Source of the DNA: Prosapia bicincta
Taxonomy: Eukaryota > Arthropoda > Insecta > Hemiptera > Cercopidae
DNA length: 64,000 bases
NCBI GenBank assembly: GCA_036971475.1
Contig: JBAIZL010000063.1
Span: 1,030,290-1,094,289 of the forward strand
Direction: 5' to 3'
Shown: positions 49,493 through 60,134 of the stretch, in pieces
Layout of the letters: each line of letters starts with the position of its first letter
How positions within the stretch are numbered: position 1 is the first letter of the stretch
The notes under the pieces: generated by a model
Told to the model about the DNA's origin: nothing
Seen by the model: the letters and a program-made list of their open reading frames with translations, nothing else
The model's database searches: none
Translations under genes and position numbers: made by a program

Positions 49493-49495
<3 letters not shown>
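48367..49495 (+). repeat. 3' LTR, 1129 bp
   Basis: From TGTAACACTCTTAAAAATAA to CAACTGTTACA. The first 29 bp form a hairpin (TGTAACAC pairing with GTGTTACA, inner CTTA/TAAG). AATAAA sits about 50 bp before the end, as expected for a polyadenylation signal in LTR orientation. A TA microsatellite follows directly. Confidence 0.85.

Positions 49496-49548
<53 letters not shown>
49496..49548. repeat. (TA)n microsatellite, right flank of retrotransposon
   Basis: About 26 TA units, the right part of the presumed target repeat. Confidence 0.97.
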
Positions 49549-49550
<2 letters not shown>

Positions 49551-50888
49551 CTACATACAGTATAACAATATAAAATTGTTTGTTGTGTATATATTATATA
49601 CTTATTCTTCTATGGATTAAATTCTAATATTTTTATTATAAAGAATATTATGTATAACACTGTAGAATATGTAAAGTGTATTTTCCTTCCGTATTTTATT
49701 ATATTACGGAAGGATTGTAGCTAACACGATTTTATAGGGATTATTTAACTGATTTTGGTGCCATTTTGAATGTTAGTGTATTATTTAAAACAGGTTATAG
49801 GTATTGAGGAAAGCGTTCAACTTTTACTTTTATAACAACGAACTTTTGTTGACAAAACTTGGTACACTTCTTTATCCTTGTCGTTACATTAAACTGTTTT
49901 CCATTCCAGAAAACGGCGAATCACGTTTATTTGCTTTTTATGAGACTTATAGCGGTTTTTATGATATATAACTTTTTTTCAATGAATTGTGTTGCTGAGA
50001 TAAGAAAGTAGTTTGTTTTTAGTAACAATTTTATATATTTGAGTTCGTTTTATGTCAACGTTAGAAACACTAAGATTATAAGATGTAACTAATATCAAAT
50101 TATCAATAATAAAATATCAAAAATTATCAAAAAATCAATAATAAAATAATGTTTCTATTGCGCCCTAAAACTCACGCAATAATATTTAATTTCGTCATGT
50201 TTTTCACAATATTTTTAATATACTTATTTAATATGTAATATGCTACAGGCAATGTAATATGTCAGTCTTTATAGAAGACCTATTCATTATATATATTGCC
50301 AAAAATTGACGAGCAAAGTAATAAACAAATTTTATTTCATACTTTACATGGGCACACTTTACAATTTCCATCATAACACAGACAGAGCTCCAGATTGCGA
50401 TAAGCAAGCCTCGTTCATGACCTCACCACTCACTAGACGCCAGCACTCTTCTGTGCCGCCTGCCATGGTTCATTAGTGTACTACACAACAGAAAGCATAA
50501 TTCATAGTGACATAATGCTCTTTCGGTTGTAATAAGTAGTAAAATTTCTTTATTAAGTTGTTGGTTCACATACATGAATGAAATTAATTCCAGATAATCA
50601 ATCTACATTTAAACAATCTTTTAGTTTACATTTATAGTTGAAAGATTGAAATAACAATCAATTTTCCTAAGTAAATACATAGTGTTCAGTATTTGTAATG
50701 TATTTTACCTGATACAATTTTCGCATTGTATATAATACATAGACGTTACATATAAGGCCCAGGCAAACTATGTAAAATTATACGAAATAATATGCATTTA
50801 AGACTTACCAAAAAGCTACTAGGCAAGTTACAGAATTTCTAGGCATTGTATAAAAGGCCTGGAATAATCATATTGACTGTAATATATG
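49549..50888. other. No recognised gene
   Basis: AT-rich, with a GC-richer patch at 50385-50475 that shows no clear frame. The stretch ends at a TA tract (50890-50926). Confidence 0.5.
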
Positions 50889-50928
<40 letters not shown>

Positions 50929-50978
50929 CACTCAACACTAAAGCTAATATATTTATATAACAGAAAAATTGTACGTAT

Positions 50979-51110
50979 GTAATCCATATTCAAAAAAAAT
51001 ATTTCTATAAATATTTACCAAATAAACTTCTTATTTGTTGTGTTTAGTTAGAATGTCCTGCAGGAAAATGTATTGTATAGTGTGTGTAAGTGCGTGCGAT
51101 GTACGCACGC

Positions 51111-51143
<33 letters not shown>

Positions 51144-51163
51144 TTTGTGTGTGTGTGTGTGTA
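50979..51163 (+). repeat. Duplicated unit ending in (GT)n, copy 1
   Basis: Matches 52147-52330, starting AATCCATATT, passing through ATTTACCAAATAAACTTCTT and GTATTGTATAGTGTGTGTAA, and ending in CGCACGCGCG then a GT microsatellite. The unit and its attached microsatellite were copied together. Confidence 0.85.
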
Positions 51164-51958
51164 AAAAATATTTTAGCGAATTTTAATCTCACTATATTCT
51201 AAAAGATATCTTCTGTTTATCAACGTTGTAAACCTCCGTTGTTTAATCTATTTGAAATGCACCACCACTATGATTAAATTTAGGCAGTTTTAGGAACCGA
51301 AATTCCTAAAACAAAAGTCTTGGGAATAGCAGTTATACTTGCACCCACCTATTTACGCACTTAGCACATGATGTTAGAAATTAATATATTTATAAAAAGG
51401 CGGAGCAAGATAAGCGTCGTCCCGCGTTGACCGCATCTCCAGCCTTGCTGACGATCCTCCCCTTCTGTTATTAATACCCCTACATTTCTTAGGATCTCAC
51501 TTGATGTCCCTGATCAAATCAGCATCGTTGTTATAAAGTATCCTAAAATCAGACGATCTACCCCTTAAAATGGTCTGATCCCTACGTCCCTATTTCCGGT
51601 GTATGTAACATATCTGATGTTTAAATAAAAATTTTAATAAGGGCGTAACTTTTTAAATCTTGAATTTTAGCGAATTTCTTTTTCTTGATGTTTTTCATAA
51701 TTCTCCTGCACATTTTCAAGTTCGATGAACATTCTGCATGAATTTTGACATTCTCTTTCCTATTTCTTTGTTGCTTCATTTATCTCCTTCAAATCAAAAA
51801 CATTAAAAGAACCTCCCCCGTTTACGAATAGCTTTACTTTATACAGTTTCATTGAATAGCTGCTTATGGCAGTTTCATTGTTTATCTGTATTTATTTTAA
51901 AACTTATGTTCATTTTCTAAGGTTATTATTTTATATTTTTTAAATTTAAAATTTCCAT
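51164..51958. other. No recognised gene
   Basis: Includes a GC-richer patch at 51395-51600 without a recognisable frame. Confidence 0.5.
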
Positions 51959-51993
51959 TGTAACGCTTGAGTCCTTAATTTAAGCCCGTTACA
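51959..51993. repeat. TGTAACGCTT...CCCGTTACA relic at microsatellite edge
   Basis: A 35-bp sequence with TGTAACG at one end and CGTTACA at the other, extended by one more complementary base pair on each side. A GC-then-GT microsatellite follows at once. The left end resembles the solo LTR terminus (TGTAACGCTTTGGCCC at 41707). It may be a collapsed or deleted LTR. Confidence 0.5.
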
Positions 51994-51995
51994 AT

Positions 51996-52095
51996 GCGCG
52001 CGCGTGTGTGTGTGTGTATTTGTGTGGTGAGTGTGGGTGTGTGTGTTTGTGTGTGTTTGTGTGGTGTGTGTTTGTCGGTATGAGTGTGTGATGTT
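51996..52095. repeat. Imperfect (GT)n microsatellite
   Basis: GCGCGC and GT units with TTTGT and GGTG interruptions. Confidence 0.9.
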
Positions 52096-52146
52096 AACTG
52101 TCGAAAGACTCAAATGAAAATACAATATTTTTATTTCCTTATTTTT

Positions 52147-52281
52147 AATCCATATTAAAAAAAAATATTTCTATAATTATTTACCAAATAAACTTCTTAT
52201 TTATTGTGTTTAGTTAGAATGTCTTGTAAGAAAAGCGTATTGTATAGTGTGTGTAAATGCAAGCCATGCGCACGCGCGCGC

Positions 52282-52324
<43 letters not shown>

Positions 52325-52330
52325 TATGAG
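52147..52330 (+). repeat. Duplicated unit ending in (GT)n, copy 2
   Basis: Second copy of 50979-51163, 1.17 kb downstream in the same orientation, with the GT tract at about 52270-52322. Confidence 0.85.
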
Positions 52331-53760
52331 TGTGTGTACTAGAATATCCCCAAGAAAGAGAAGTCTAAAGTTAGTAGTTAGTATTTTTAAGTTCATAAAA
52401 CAATGGTGAGAGGCCATGTTAGGTGATATTGTCTTTATTGTACTATTCATTCAGAATTAGAACAAAATAAATAATAAGTTAAATGGAAGCTTTCTAAATA
52501 AGAGAGAGATAGTACACACAAAATGGTTACGCGTTTATAATTAAGGCCTCCAATATGGTAAATTCATGTAGAGTGGGCATGGAAGTCAAATAGTTAGGTT
52601 TTAGAAAATTAAGAAAAGTGGCACCTTTATTAAGAATTCGAATACTGGTACCTGAAGGGTTAGTTGTTGACCCACTGATTAAAACATAACAAAAAGATAT
52701 ATTATAGTTATTATTAATCAAGTATAATAAATAAAGTATATACCTATAATTTTGTAAGTAATTTACTAGCTATATATTAAATTTTATATTAATAATTATT
52801 GTTGAAATTATAGGGAATATATTTTTCCTACTATACAATTATTAACCCACCATCAGTTGCGATGCAAGAAATCACTCCATCGGTCCCGTGTTAGGTTTAA
52901 TCTAACATAAGACATTTACCCTTGATTGCGTTTTATGCGATACACTTTATTTACTACAACCTGCGAGATACCTAAGGTAATATATTCTACTAATTAAAAA
53001 TATAAGGTTATAATTATGCTTCTGTTAAAATAAAACTCTAATGACAAAACTAGTAATACATATACTAAACAATATATTTTAATCATACTCTGGAATATTT
53101 GTCCGGTATATGCCATCTACATTACAACCGTTTTGTAGTACATTTACCCATCTGTTTCCACTCGTAAAGTTTGCTATTCAACACAAACCACTGTGACTGA
53201 AGCAGTGTGTTCCTTGCGTTGTTGCATTCTACTTCAAGGCTATTGGTAGCCTATTATAGGTGCTCGACTCAATAGAAGAAGCGCTATTTCCGTAGTTGAG
53301 TAGTAAAAGTGTTTCTGGTCAGCATGTTATCAGTGTTTGAGCGCATGATTTTTTAAGCATTATTTATACCTAAATTCAACAATCCACAAGACCCAAAAGT
53401 TAACAGTTACATGAATATACAAGGACTGGATGTCATATATCCTATGTTTCCTAATATACAAGTACCTGATGAACTTCTTTCTCTAACTCAGATCTGTGGT
53501 CACTAAAACTTTTACTGAAATCGTAAGATTGGTCTGATTTGACGTCTTGTAAGTCACTGAAATTTTCGTCTTCACTCACCACAAAATCATTAAAAATGTT
53601 CTATAATTTAAATAAACTACAATTATTACTATTACAATCAAACATATTATTATAATATTATTACAATAAATTATAACAAAAAATTCCAAACATACAAAAC
53701 ATTATAAAACAAATAAAAACCTATATTCACTAAAATAATTCAAAACAATTACAAAAAGGC
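52331..53760. other. No recognised gene
   Basis: AT-rich DNA. At 52878-52912 a segment with ATCGGTCCCG and TTAGGTTTAATCTAAC resembles the edge of the 44-bp array (54160-54195). The open frame 52527-52721 (minus) is not recognisable. Confidence 0.5.
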
Positions 53761-53765
53761 CACAC

Positions 53766-54177
53766 GCGATCGGTCCCAGCGATAGAACGAATCTAACGTT
53801 AGCAGTGACGCGATCGGTCCCAGCGCTAGAACGAATATAACGTTAGCAGTGACGCGATCGGTCCCAGCGCTAGAACGAATCTAACGTTAGCAGTGACGCG
53901 ATTGGTCCCAGCGCTAGAACGAATCTAACGTTAGCAGTGACGCGATCGGTCCCAGCGCTAGAACGAATCTAACGTTAGCAGTGACGCGATCGGTCCCAGC
54001 GCTAGAACGAAACTAGCGTTAGCAGTGACGCGATCGGTCCCAGCGCTAGAACGAATCTAACGTTAGCAGTGACGCGATCGGTCCCAGCGCTAGAACGAAA
54101 CTAGCGTTAGCAGTGACGCGATCGGTCCCAGCGCTAGAACGAATCTAACGTTAGCAGTGACGCGATCGGTCCCGCAG
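53766..54177 (+). repeat. 44-bp CpG-rich minisatellite, 9.3 units
   Basis: Units start at 53766, 53810, 53854, 53898, 53942, 53986, 54030, 54074, 54118 and 54162 (partial). The consensus contains GCGATCGGTCCCAGCGCTAG followed by AACGAATCTAACGTTAGCAG. Each unit holds three short palindromes (CGATCG, AGCGCT, CTAACGTTAG) and about five CpGs, which contrasts sharply with the AT-rich surroundings. Two units share the variant AAACTAGCG. A run of ten C residues follows at about 54197. Confidence 0.97.
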
Positions 54178-54912
54178 TTAGATCAGACCTAACCACCCCC
54201 CCCCCCCATCACCGACTGTAGGAACTCCAACTTTCACTTAAGTATTTCTTCCCACTCAGATCAACCACATAGGAGAATATCTAGAATTACAAAATACTAG
54301 CCTCTATTATAACGATTTTATTTTTAAAAAAACAGAATAAAAAATCCCTTCTATACTCTTTTTAGGCGGATATATGACTTACTTTATGTTACAGGTAGTT
54401 TTTCTACTTCCATAAGTTCGGAATTAGAAATTTTCGTGAATTTAATCTGACAAGTTTTATCATTGATATAATAAATTTTATTTTTTAAATTTCTACTTTC
54501 AAATATAAGTAGTAGTAGTGTAATAATTTCATGAGCTAATCGTAGTCGAAATTCAGAAGGCTTTGTAGTGATCTGTTAAAAGAACAGTGTTTTGTTATAC
54601 AAATAGTGCTGCTTCTTAAACCATATCAAGAGCACAGAGGTAGTAAAATATATTACAATGAAAATATTGGTAAACAACTAAAATAATAATAATAATACAA
54701 ATTACCTTCATGAAACCCTTATGTACATTTCGATGACCATAAAATGAAAATTTCTGATTACGCAATTTGGTAAATAACAGCTGATTTGTAGGGTGAGGAA
54801 TAGATTTTCAAATAGAAATCATAAATAAGTTTCAGGGATTAGTAATTACGAAGTTTATCAATACGAAGTTCAACCCTAGCAGAATTTACAGATACCAAAC
54901 TTCCCATAAAAA
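54178..54912. other. No recognised gene
   Basis: C-homopolymer at about 54197-54207, then AT-rich sequence with no features. Confidence 0.5.
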
Positions 54913-54916
54913 ATGC

Positions 54917-55201
54917 CTAATCATTTTTTAAATAAAGTTCAAGACAACCCGTTACCAGTCGTGAAAATGCAATTTCAGGCTTTTCCATGGAATCGAAAGC
55001 TTTCAAGATGTCCTGGTTGGAAACAGTTTTCAAGTGGCATGGTATACAAATCTTATACTCACTCCTCCATCGAATGCCCGCGATTTGTCTCAAAGGCAAT
55101 GTCAGTAAAAACTTTTGTTGAACCTGGACCAGCCGAGAACCCTGATAAGGAACATGTAAAAACTGGTTGACGCTAATTGAAGACATTGTAACATTTACCA
55201 T
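54917..55201 (-). CDS. Unrecognised open frame, possible exon or fossil exon
   Basis: The segment is GC-richer than its surroundings and open in two overlapping directions (plus 54913-55170, minus 54917-55201). I cannot assign either. On the minus strand there is an AG preceded by a modest pyrimidine-containing stretch near 55174, and a GTGAGTAT string near 55068 that fits a 5' splice site, so an exon of about 105 bp can be drawn. The translated frames give no family I know. It could be a chance frame, a pseudo-exon or an element fragment. Low confidence. Confidence 0.2.
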   Translation of the reverse strand: MVNVTMSSISVNQFLHVPYQGSRLVQVQQKFLLTLPLRQIAGIRWRSEYKICIPCHLKTVSNQDILKAFDSMEKPEIAFSRLVTGCLELYLKND

Positions 55202-55860
55202 CAGCTAATTAACATAAACTATTAAAAATAAACAAGGAAAATGTATTCGACTCATCTACCCAGTATATAAAATACCTTTTCATTTACGTATATAACACTT
55301 TATAAATCTTCCTTTCTTTCGTTATTCTTTGACTTTTCAGAAGCCACCCTCAAGAGAGTCACGGGCCTGAATCGACTATGATTTGCGTCTTGAGTTCATT
55401 TAGGTAAATAAAATATTAAGAGTATATTGACCTTGTTTAGGCCATAATAGAAAAATCTACCTTTAGTCTGAACCTTTACTTTGTGTGAAGAAAAAGACTT
55501 ATTGACGTGATCAAAACACTTCATGTTAAAATAAAAAAGCGTAGTAGAAAAAATGCAGTAAAACGCATAATAAAAGTAATAGTTGATAATTGTTGTATAT
55601 GGGATTATTTCGGCTTAAAAAGTTTCACTGAAAGATTCTTATTTGTATCAGCTAACAAAATTTATGCCTAGGTCTTGCATTAACTAAAAATGACATCTAA
55701 ATCTACAGTAAATAAATCAAATTATAATTTTAATAGTGAGCCTAAAAATGACGTTCGTATTTTTTTAGTTTTGAAGTAATTTGAGAGTACACAGTACACG
55801 TGCATTTCAACATTAATTAAGAAAATCATTGAAGTTTACCAGAACAACGTACATTTTAGC
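55202..55860. other. No recognised gene
   Basis: AT-rich sequence leading into the 45-bp array. Partial array motifs (AGCAGTAACTAAATCAGTGA) begin near 55858. Confidence 0.5.
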
Positions 55861-55872
55861 AGTAACTAAATC

Positions 55873-56358
55873 AGTGATGTTTAACAGTGCACAGTGAATT
55901 TTAACAGTAAGGTGGTCAGTGATGTTTAAGATTACACAGTGAATTTAACAGTAAGGTGGTCAGTGATGTTTAACAGTACACAGTGAATTTTAACAGTAAG
56001 GTGGTCAGTGATGTTGAACAGTACACAGTGAATTTTAACAGTAAGGTGGTCAGTGATGATTAACAGTAAACAGTGAATTCTAACAGTAAGGTGGTCAGTG
56101 ATGATTAACAGTAAACAGTGAATTTTAACAGTAAGGTGGTCAGTGATGTTTAAGAGTACACAGTGAATTTAACAGTAAGGGGGTCAGTGATGTTTAACAG
56201 TATACAGTGAATTTTAACAATAAGGTGGACAGTGATGATTAACAGTACACAGTGTATTTTAACAGTAAGGTGGACAGTGACGTTTAGCAGTCAATAGTGA
56301 ATTTTAACACTAAGGTGGTCAGTGATGTTTAACGGTACACAGTGAATTTTAACAGTAT
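55873..56358 (+). repeat. 45-bp minisatellite, 10.8 units
   Basis: Consensus AGTGATGTTTAACAGTACAC plus AGTGAATTTTAACAGTAAGG plus TGGTC. Units start at 55873, 55918, 55962, 56007, 56052, 56097, 56142, 56186, 56231, 56276 and 56321. Adjacent units share variants (GATGATTAACAGTAAAC in 56052 and 56097), which points to recent local duplication. Each unit is itself made of AACAGT/CAGTGA half-motifs. Confidence 0.95.
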
Positions 56359-56474
56359 GCCTTACATTTTACACCAGCAAAATTTGAAGATAAATAAACT
56401 GATTTTCCAACTCCAATAAATCATGAGATGCAAGACCTAGGCACGTTCCTAACAATATAACATGATATGATAAC

Positions 56475-58020
56475 TGTCTTTTTTACAGCAAAAATTGTAA
56501 GTGCATTTAAAATTGGAAGTAGCCTTGGAAAATTCCTACTCTGCTGCTCATTACAGATCACTCTTCTGATTTAAAGTTTGATTTTATTAATATATAAATT
56601 CCAGTTTACCAAAGCAAGCCAGGTAAATATTGTACGATTAAAGAACAAAATTTAAGATATTATCTACACAAGTATAAAGTGAATCTGGAAGTGATTATGA
56701 TTGGCAAAATTTCAAGATAAATAATGCGTCTTGTTTTCCTATCCAATACAGTAAAAATTAAGAGTGTATTTAAAATTCTAAGTAGCCTCTGAAAAATTGA
56801 ACCCTGCTGCTCATTACAGATCACTCTTCTGATTTAAAGTGCGTTTTTATTAACATATAAATTCCAGTTTACCAAAGCAAGCCAGCTAAATATTGTACGA
56901 TTAAAGAACAAAATTTAAGATGTTACCTTCTGAAGTATAAATTGAATCTGGAAATGATTATGATTGGCAAAATTTTAAGATAAATAATGCTACCTATTCT
57001 CCTATCCAATACTGCAAAAATTGTAGGTGTATTTAAAATTTGAAGTAGCCTCTGAAAATTCTTACTCTGCTGCCCGTTACAGATCACTCTTCTGATTTAA
57101 ACTACGATATTAATATATAAATTCCAGTTTACCAAAGCAAGCCAGCTAAATATTGTACGATTGAAGAACGAAATTTAAGATGTTACCTATACAACTACAA
57201 TGTGAATCTGGAAGGGATAATGATTAGCAAAATTTCAAGATAAATAATGCGACCTATTTTCCTATCCAATACAGCAAAAAATTATGAGTGTATTTAAAAT
57301 TGGAAGTAGCCTCTGAAAAATTGAACCCTGCTGCTCATTACAGATCACTCTTCTGATATAAATTGCGTTTTTATTAACATATAAATTCCAGTTTACCGAA
57401 GCAAGACAGCTAAATATTTTACGATTGAAGAACGAAATTTAAGAAATTACGTAGACAACTACAAAATGAATCTGGAAGTGATTATGACTGGCAAAATGTC
57501 GAGATATATAATGAGACTTATTCTCCTATCCAATACAGAAAAATTGTGAGTGCATTTAAAATTGGAAGTAGCCTCTGAAAATTCTTAATCTGCTGCCCAT
57601 TACAGATAACTATTCTGATTTAAACTACGATATTATTAGTATATAAATTCCAGTTTACCAAAGCAGCCAGCTAAATTTTGTACGATTGAAGAACGAAATT
57701 TAAGGTGTTACCTATACAACTACAAAGTGAATCTGGAAATGATTATGATTGGCAAACTTTCAAGATAAATAATGCGACTTATTTTCCCATCCAATACAGC
57801 AAAAAATTATGAGTGTATTTAAAATTGGAAGTGGCCTCTGAAAAATTGAACCCTGCTGCTCATTACAGATCACTCTTCTGATTTAAAGTGCGTTTTTATT
57901 AACATATAAATTCCAGTTTACCAAAGCAAGCCAGCTAAATATTTTACGATTGAAGAGCGAAATTTAAGAAATTACGTATACAACTACAAAAGGAATCTGG
58001 AAGTGATTATGATTAGCAAA
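56475..58020 (+). repeat. 262-bp satellite, about 6 units
   Basis: The marker TTACAGATCACTCTTCTGAT occurs at 56551, 56814, 57077, 57338, 57600 (variant) and 57863, giving a period of 261-263 bp. Shared blocks include AAATTCCAGTTTACCAAAGC, GAATCTGGAAGTGATTATGA and CCTATCCAATACAG. Units alternate between two types (CTCTGCTGCCCATTACAGAT with ACTACGATATTA, and CCCTGCTGCTCATTACAGAT with GCGTTTTTATTAACAT), so the higher-order unit may be about 525 bp. Confidence 0.93.
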
Positions 58021-58180
58021 ATTCATAAATTCTAGGATACCTAAGCAATGCAACTAGTTATCTTACGTTTGGAGAGTAAAAATTCAAGACATCGTTACTT
58101 ATATTAATCTAATAAATTCTAGTTTACCAAACCAATATAACTAGATATTTTATGTTTGGAGAATAGAAATTCAAGATTAC
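58021..58180 (+). repeat. Diverged partial units at satellite edge
   Basis: Two shorter segments of about 80 bp share AAATTCTAG, ACCAAACCAATATAACTAG-like and GGAGAATAGAAATTCAAGA blocks with the satellite. They are more diverged than the array core, as is usual at array edges. Confidence 0.7.
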
Positions 58181-58385
58181 CCTCAAAATGCTTGACAGTG
58201 CTAAATTAAAAGAGGCGGACAGGTTTAAACAATATTTAATTTTAATTCATCCAATTGAAAATTGTATTACTTTATTACATATTAAAAATGTATAATGAGA
58301 ATGTGTTAATTTTAATTTTTATATAAATGGTATAAATAACTGAGCCATTTTGAAGAATATTTAGGACAAAAATTCCGTTAAAACC

Positions 58386-58685
58386 CTGTGTAGCGGTGGT
58401 CGATACCTCTTCACTCTGGCGGAAAGCAAGGCTACGTATGAGTGAACCTAACCTGACAACTCACCAGTTTTTCCCCTTTCCTAAAGGAACATTGCCCGTT
58501 CGTAGTACTGCCTTATTTCATCGGTCCTTGATTATCCCCCTTCCTACAAGGAAGTGTATTAAATATCTGAAGAAGATCTGCTCTCTACAGGGTCCATACA
58601 GGAGGGTGGGTGAGTTTATGTACCTTTTTTTATAACGGATCTGTTACAGCTTTTGCCACTTCTCCGCCTCAAATTTTCAATTTCT
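58386..58685 (-). other. Presumed LINE 3' non-coding end
   Basis: Lies directly downstream (minus strand) of the LINE ORF end and is GC-richer than its neighbours, like the LINE segment. The plus-strand open frame 58396-58635 is therefore likely to be a shadow. Confidence 0.45.
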
Positions 58686-59290
58686 TTTGCCATAGGTTAT
58701 GCCTCTTCTAGATTTCTTCCAGTCATTGCTTCGTCGATGCTATCACGCCAACTTCTTCGTGGCCGTCGTCTCTTTCTTTTCTCAGGTTGAATCTACTCTA
58801 TTACCTTTGGAGGCCGTCTTCTGCCGTCGTCTTTACGTGTCCAAACCATTTTAGTTGTCTTCTTTCTATCTCCTCCCTTATACTTTTATACATTTTCATT
58901 TCGTTACGTATTTGCCTATTTTTGAACCTTTTAAATCTCGATTCACGTAGCGTCGTCTTAAGTGTCCATTTCCATCGTGATGAGTTTGTTATTGTTAGCA
59001 TTCGTAACATCCCATACCTCTGAACTGTAGTGTTTAAAGCTAGTTTCACTGATCTGCCTTGTTTAGTCCTCCCCTGATTTCTTCCTCACTATCGCAATTC
59101 TAATTAAAAATCCCTTAGATATTTGGAATTTTTTACCCTCTTGATTACAGTGTTTTCTAAGCTACAGTCCCAAATCTCGTCTTTGCCTACTATTAGATAA
59201 TCAAATTTTAGAATGTTAGTTGTTGAGCCTGCTGCCTCATATTCCTCCGGTAGTTTTCTTATCATATGACTAATATCGTGTTTCAAATGG
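58686..59290 (-). pseudogene. RTE-like LINE reverse transcriptase, C-terminal remnant
   Basis: The minus strand reads, from 59286, DISHMIRKLPEEYEAAG, ILKFDYLIVGKDEIWDC and VIKRVKNSKYL, which is the RT palm/thumb region ending where KYLG is normal (KYLRDF here, then a stop). It resumes at 59049 with TVQRYGMLRML, RFKRFKNRQIRNEMKMYKSI and EEIERRQLKWFGHVKTT. After a frame change it reads KRKRRRPRRSWRDSIDEAM and a stop near 58689. RQL.WFGHV followed by an Arg-rich RRPR.SWRD tail is the C-terminus typical of RTE-type and related non-LTR elements. The endonuclease and most of the RT are missing, as expected for 5'-truncated LINE copies. Confidence 0.85.
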
Positions 59291-59726
59291 TTATTTAAAA
59301 TATTATATGTAAATGGAATTTTCCATCAAATAGTAAGTAATACACAAATGTTCTATTAACACTTTTCCTTTAGGAGAATGTATTAGTGGATAAGCCACTC
59401 AGGGCATCCATGCCCTCTTTAGATGAAACAACGACTGTTCAAATGAGCGGGCTAAGTATGTTATATGCCGGCACAATAAGAGCAGAAAACGAACGCTGCC
59501 AGTAGCCTTGGCATTATTCACGCTGAAATAAACTGAACCTGGAATTAACACAAACACTGTATGTATACAGTCATGCTTCACTACGGCTGTACTACGCTAT
59601 GGCTCGATGTGTTCTTCACCACTAGTTTATGTAGACATATATATTTTTAATGTGAATAGACAGCTAATGCCACGTTATTTGAACAGTCTGGTAATTTTTA
59701 TTTCTTGTATTACAACCGTTCATTGA
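59291..59726. other. No recognised gene
   Basis: A GC-richer block at 59370-59620 includes an unrecognised minus-strand open frame (59399-59581). It might be an unclassified element fragment. Confidence 0.4.
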
Positions 59727-60128
59727 ATTATTTTGGATGTATCTTTCTTGCATCCAATTTATACGAATCATTTCTTAGATTTATGCAGTAAGTTCCTTAC
59801 GACTGTTTTTCGGGAAGGTTTCTTTCCAAGATACCACTTTCTTATTACGGTATATTTAACAATGTTTTGCGGTATTTTACAAGTACTGATCTACCGGAAT
59901 ACCGTCGTACTACAAGCACTGGTTAGTTCTGAAATGGCTTGCCCTGAAGTTCTTAATAGCTCTAACTATTTATGTATGGGTCAATCCACATACATAGAGA
60001 GCCAGAGATATTATCTCGCTACTTTCTTTCAAATATTATTATTTTTATTATTTATTCCAACATTTTTAATTCCGTTGTATCATTCAATCGTTTTTGCCAT
60101 TATTATATTAGTTACACTTTTTATTTAA
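59727..60128 (+). CDS. Membrane-protein-like open frame, unknown
   Basis: Open from just after a TGA at 59724-59726 to the TAA at 60126, about 133 residues. The first Met codon in frame is internal: the frame opens with Ile-Ile-Leu-Asp and Met first appears near 59860, so the true start or an upstream exon is not visible. Two or three hydrophobic segments can be seen: near YHFLITVYLTMFCGILQVLI, ATFFQILLFLLFIPTFLI and HSIVFAIIILVTLFI. It has four to five Cys and an N-linked-type NSS site. I do not recognise a family. The length is unusual for this AT-rich DNA, but no splice acceptor or promoter is evident. It could be a terminal exon, a decayed receptor-like gene or chance. Confidence 0.3.
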   Translation: MILDVSFLHPIYTNHFLDLCSKFLTTVFREGFFPRYHFLITVYLTMFCGILQVLIYRNTVVLQALVSSEMACPEVLNSSNYLCMGQSTYIESQRYYLATFFQILLFLLFIPTFLIPLYHSIVFAIIILVTLFI

Positions 60129-60134
60129 TACAAG

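Larger units (their letters stand above)
44642..49495 (+). mobile_element. Decayed LTR retrotransposon with inverted left LTR
   Basis: A 4854-bp unit between two TA microsatellites, consistent with one insertion into a TA repeat. Plus-strand internal order: last 52 bp of a 5' LTR (45596-45647), leader, gag start (45921), protease (46200-46315), integrase C-terminus (about 46924-47120), purine tract (48348-48366), 3' LTR (48367-49495). Reverse transcriptase, RNase H and most of integrase are deleted: only about 600 bp separate protease and integrase traces. The left arm 44642-45587 is an LTR in reverse orientation. The element is therefore a long palindrome with arms of about 0.95-1.13 kb and a spacer of about 2.8 kb. 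The gag-protease-integrase order is that of Ty3/gypsy-type elements; assignment to that group is inference. Confidence 0.8.
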
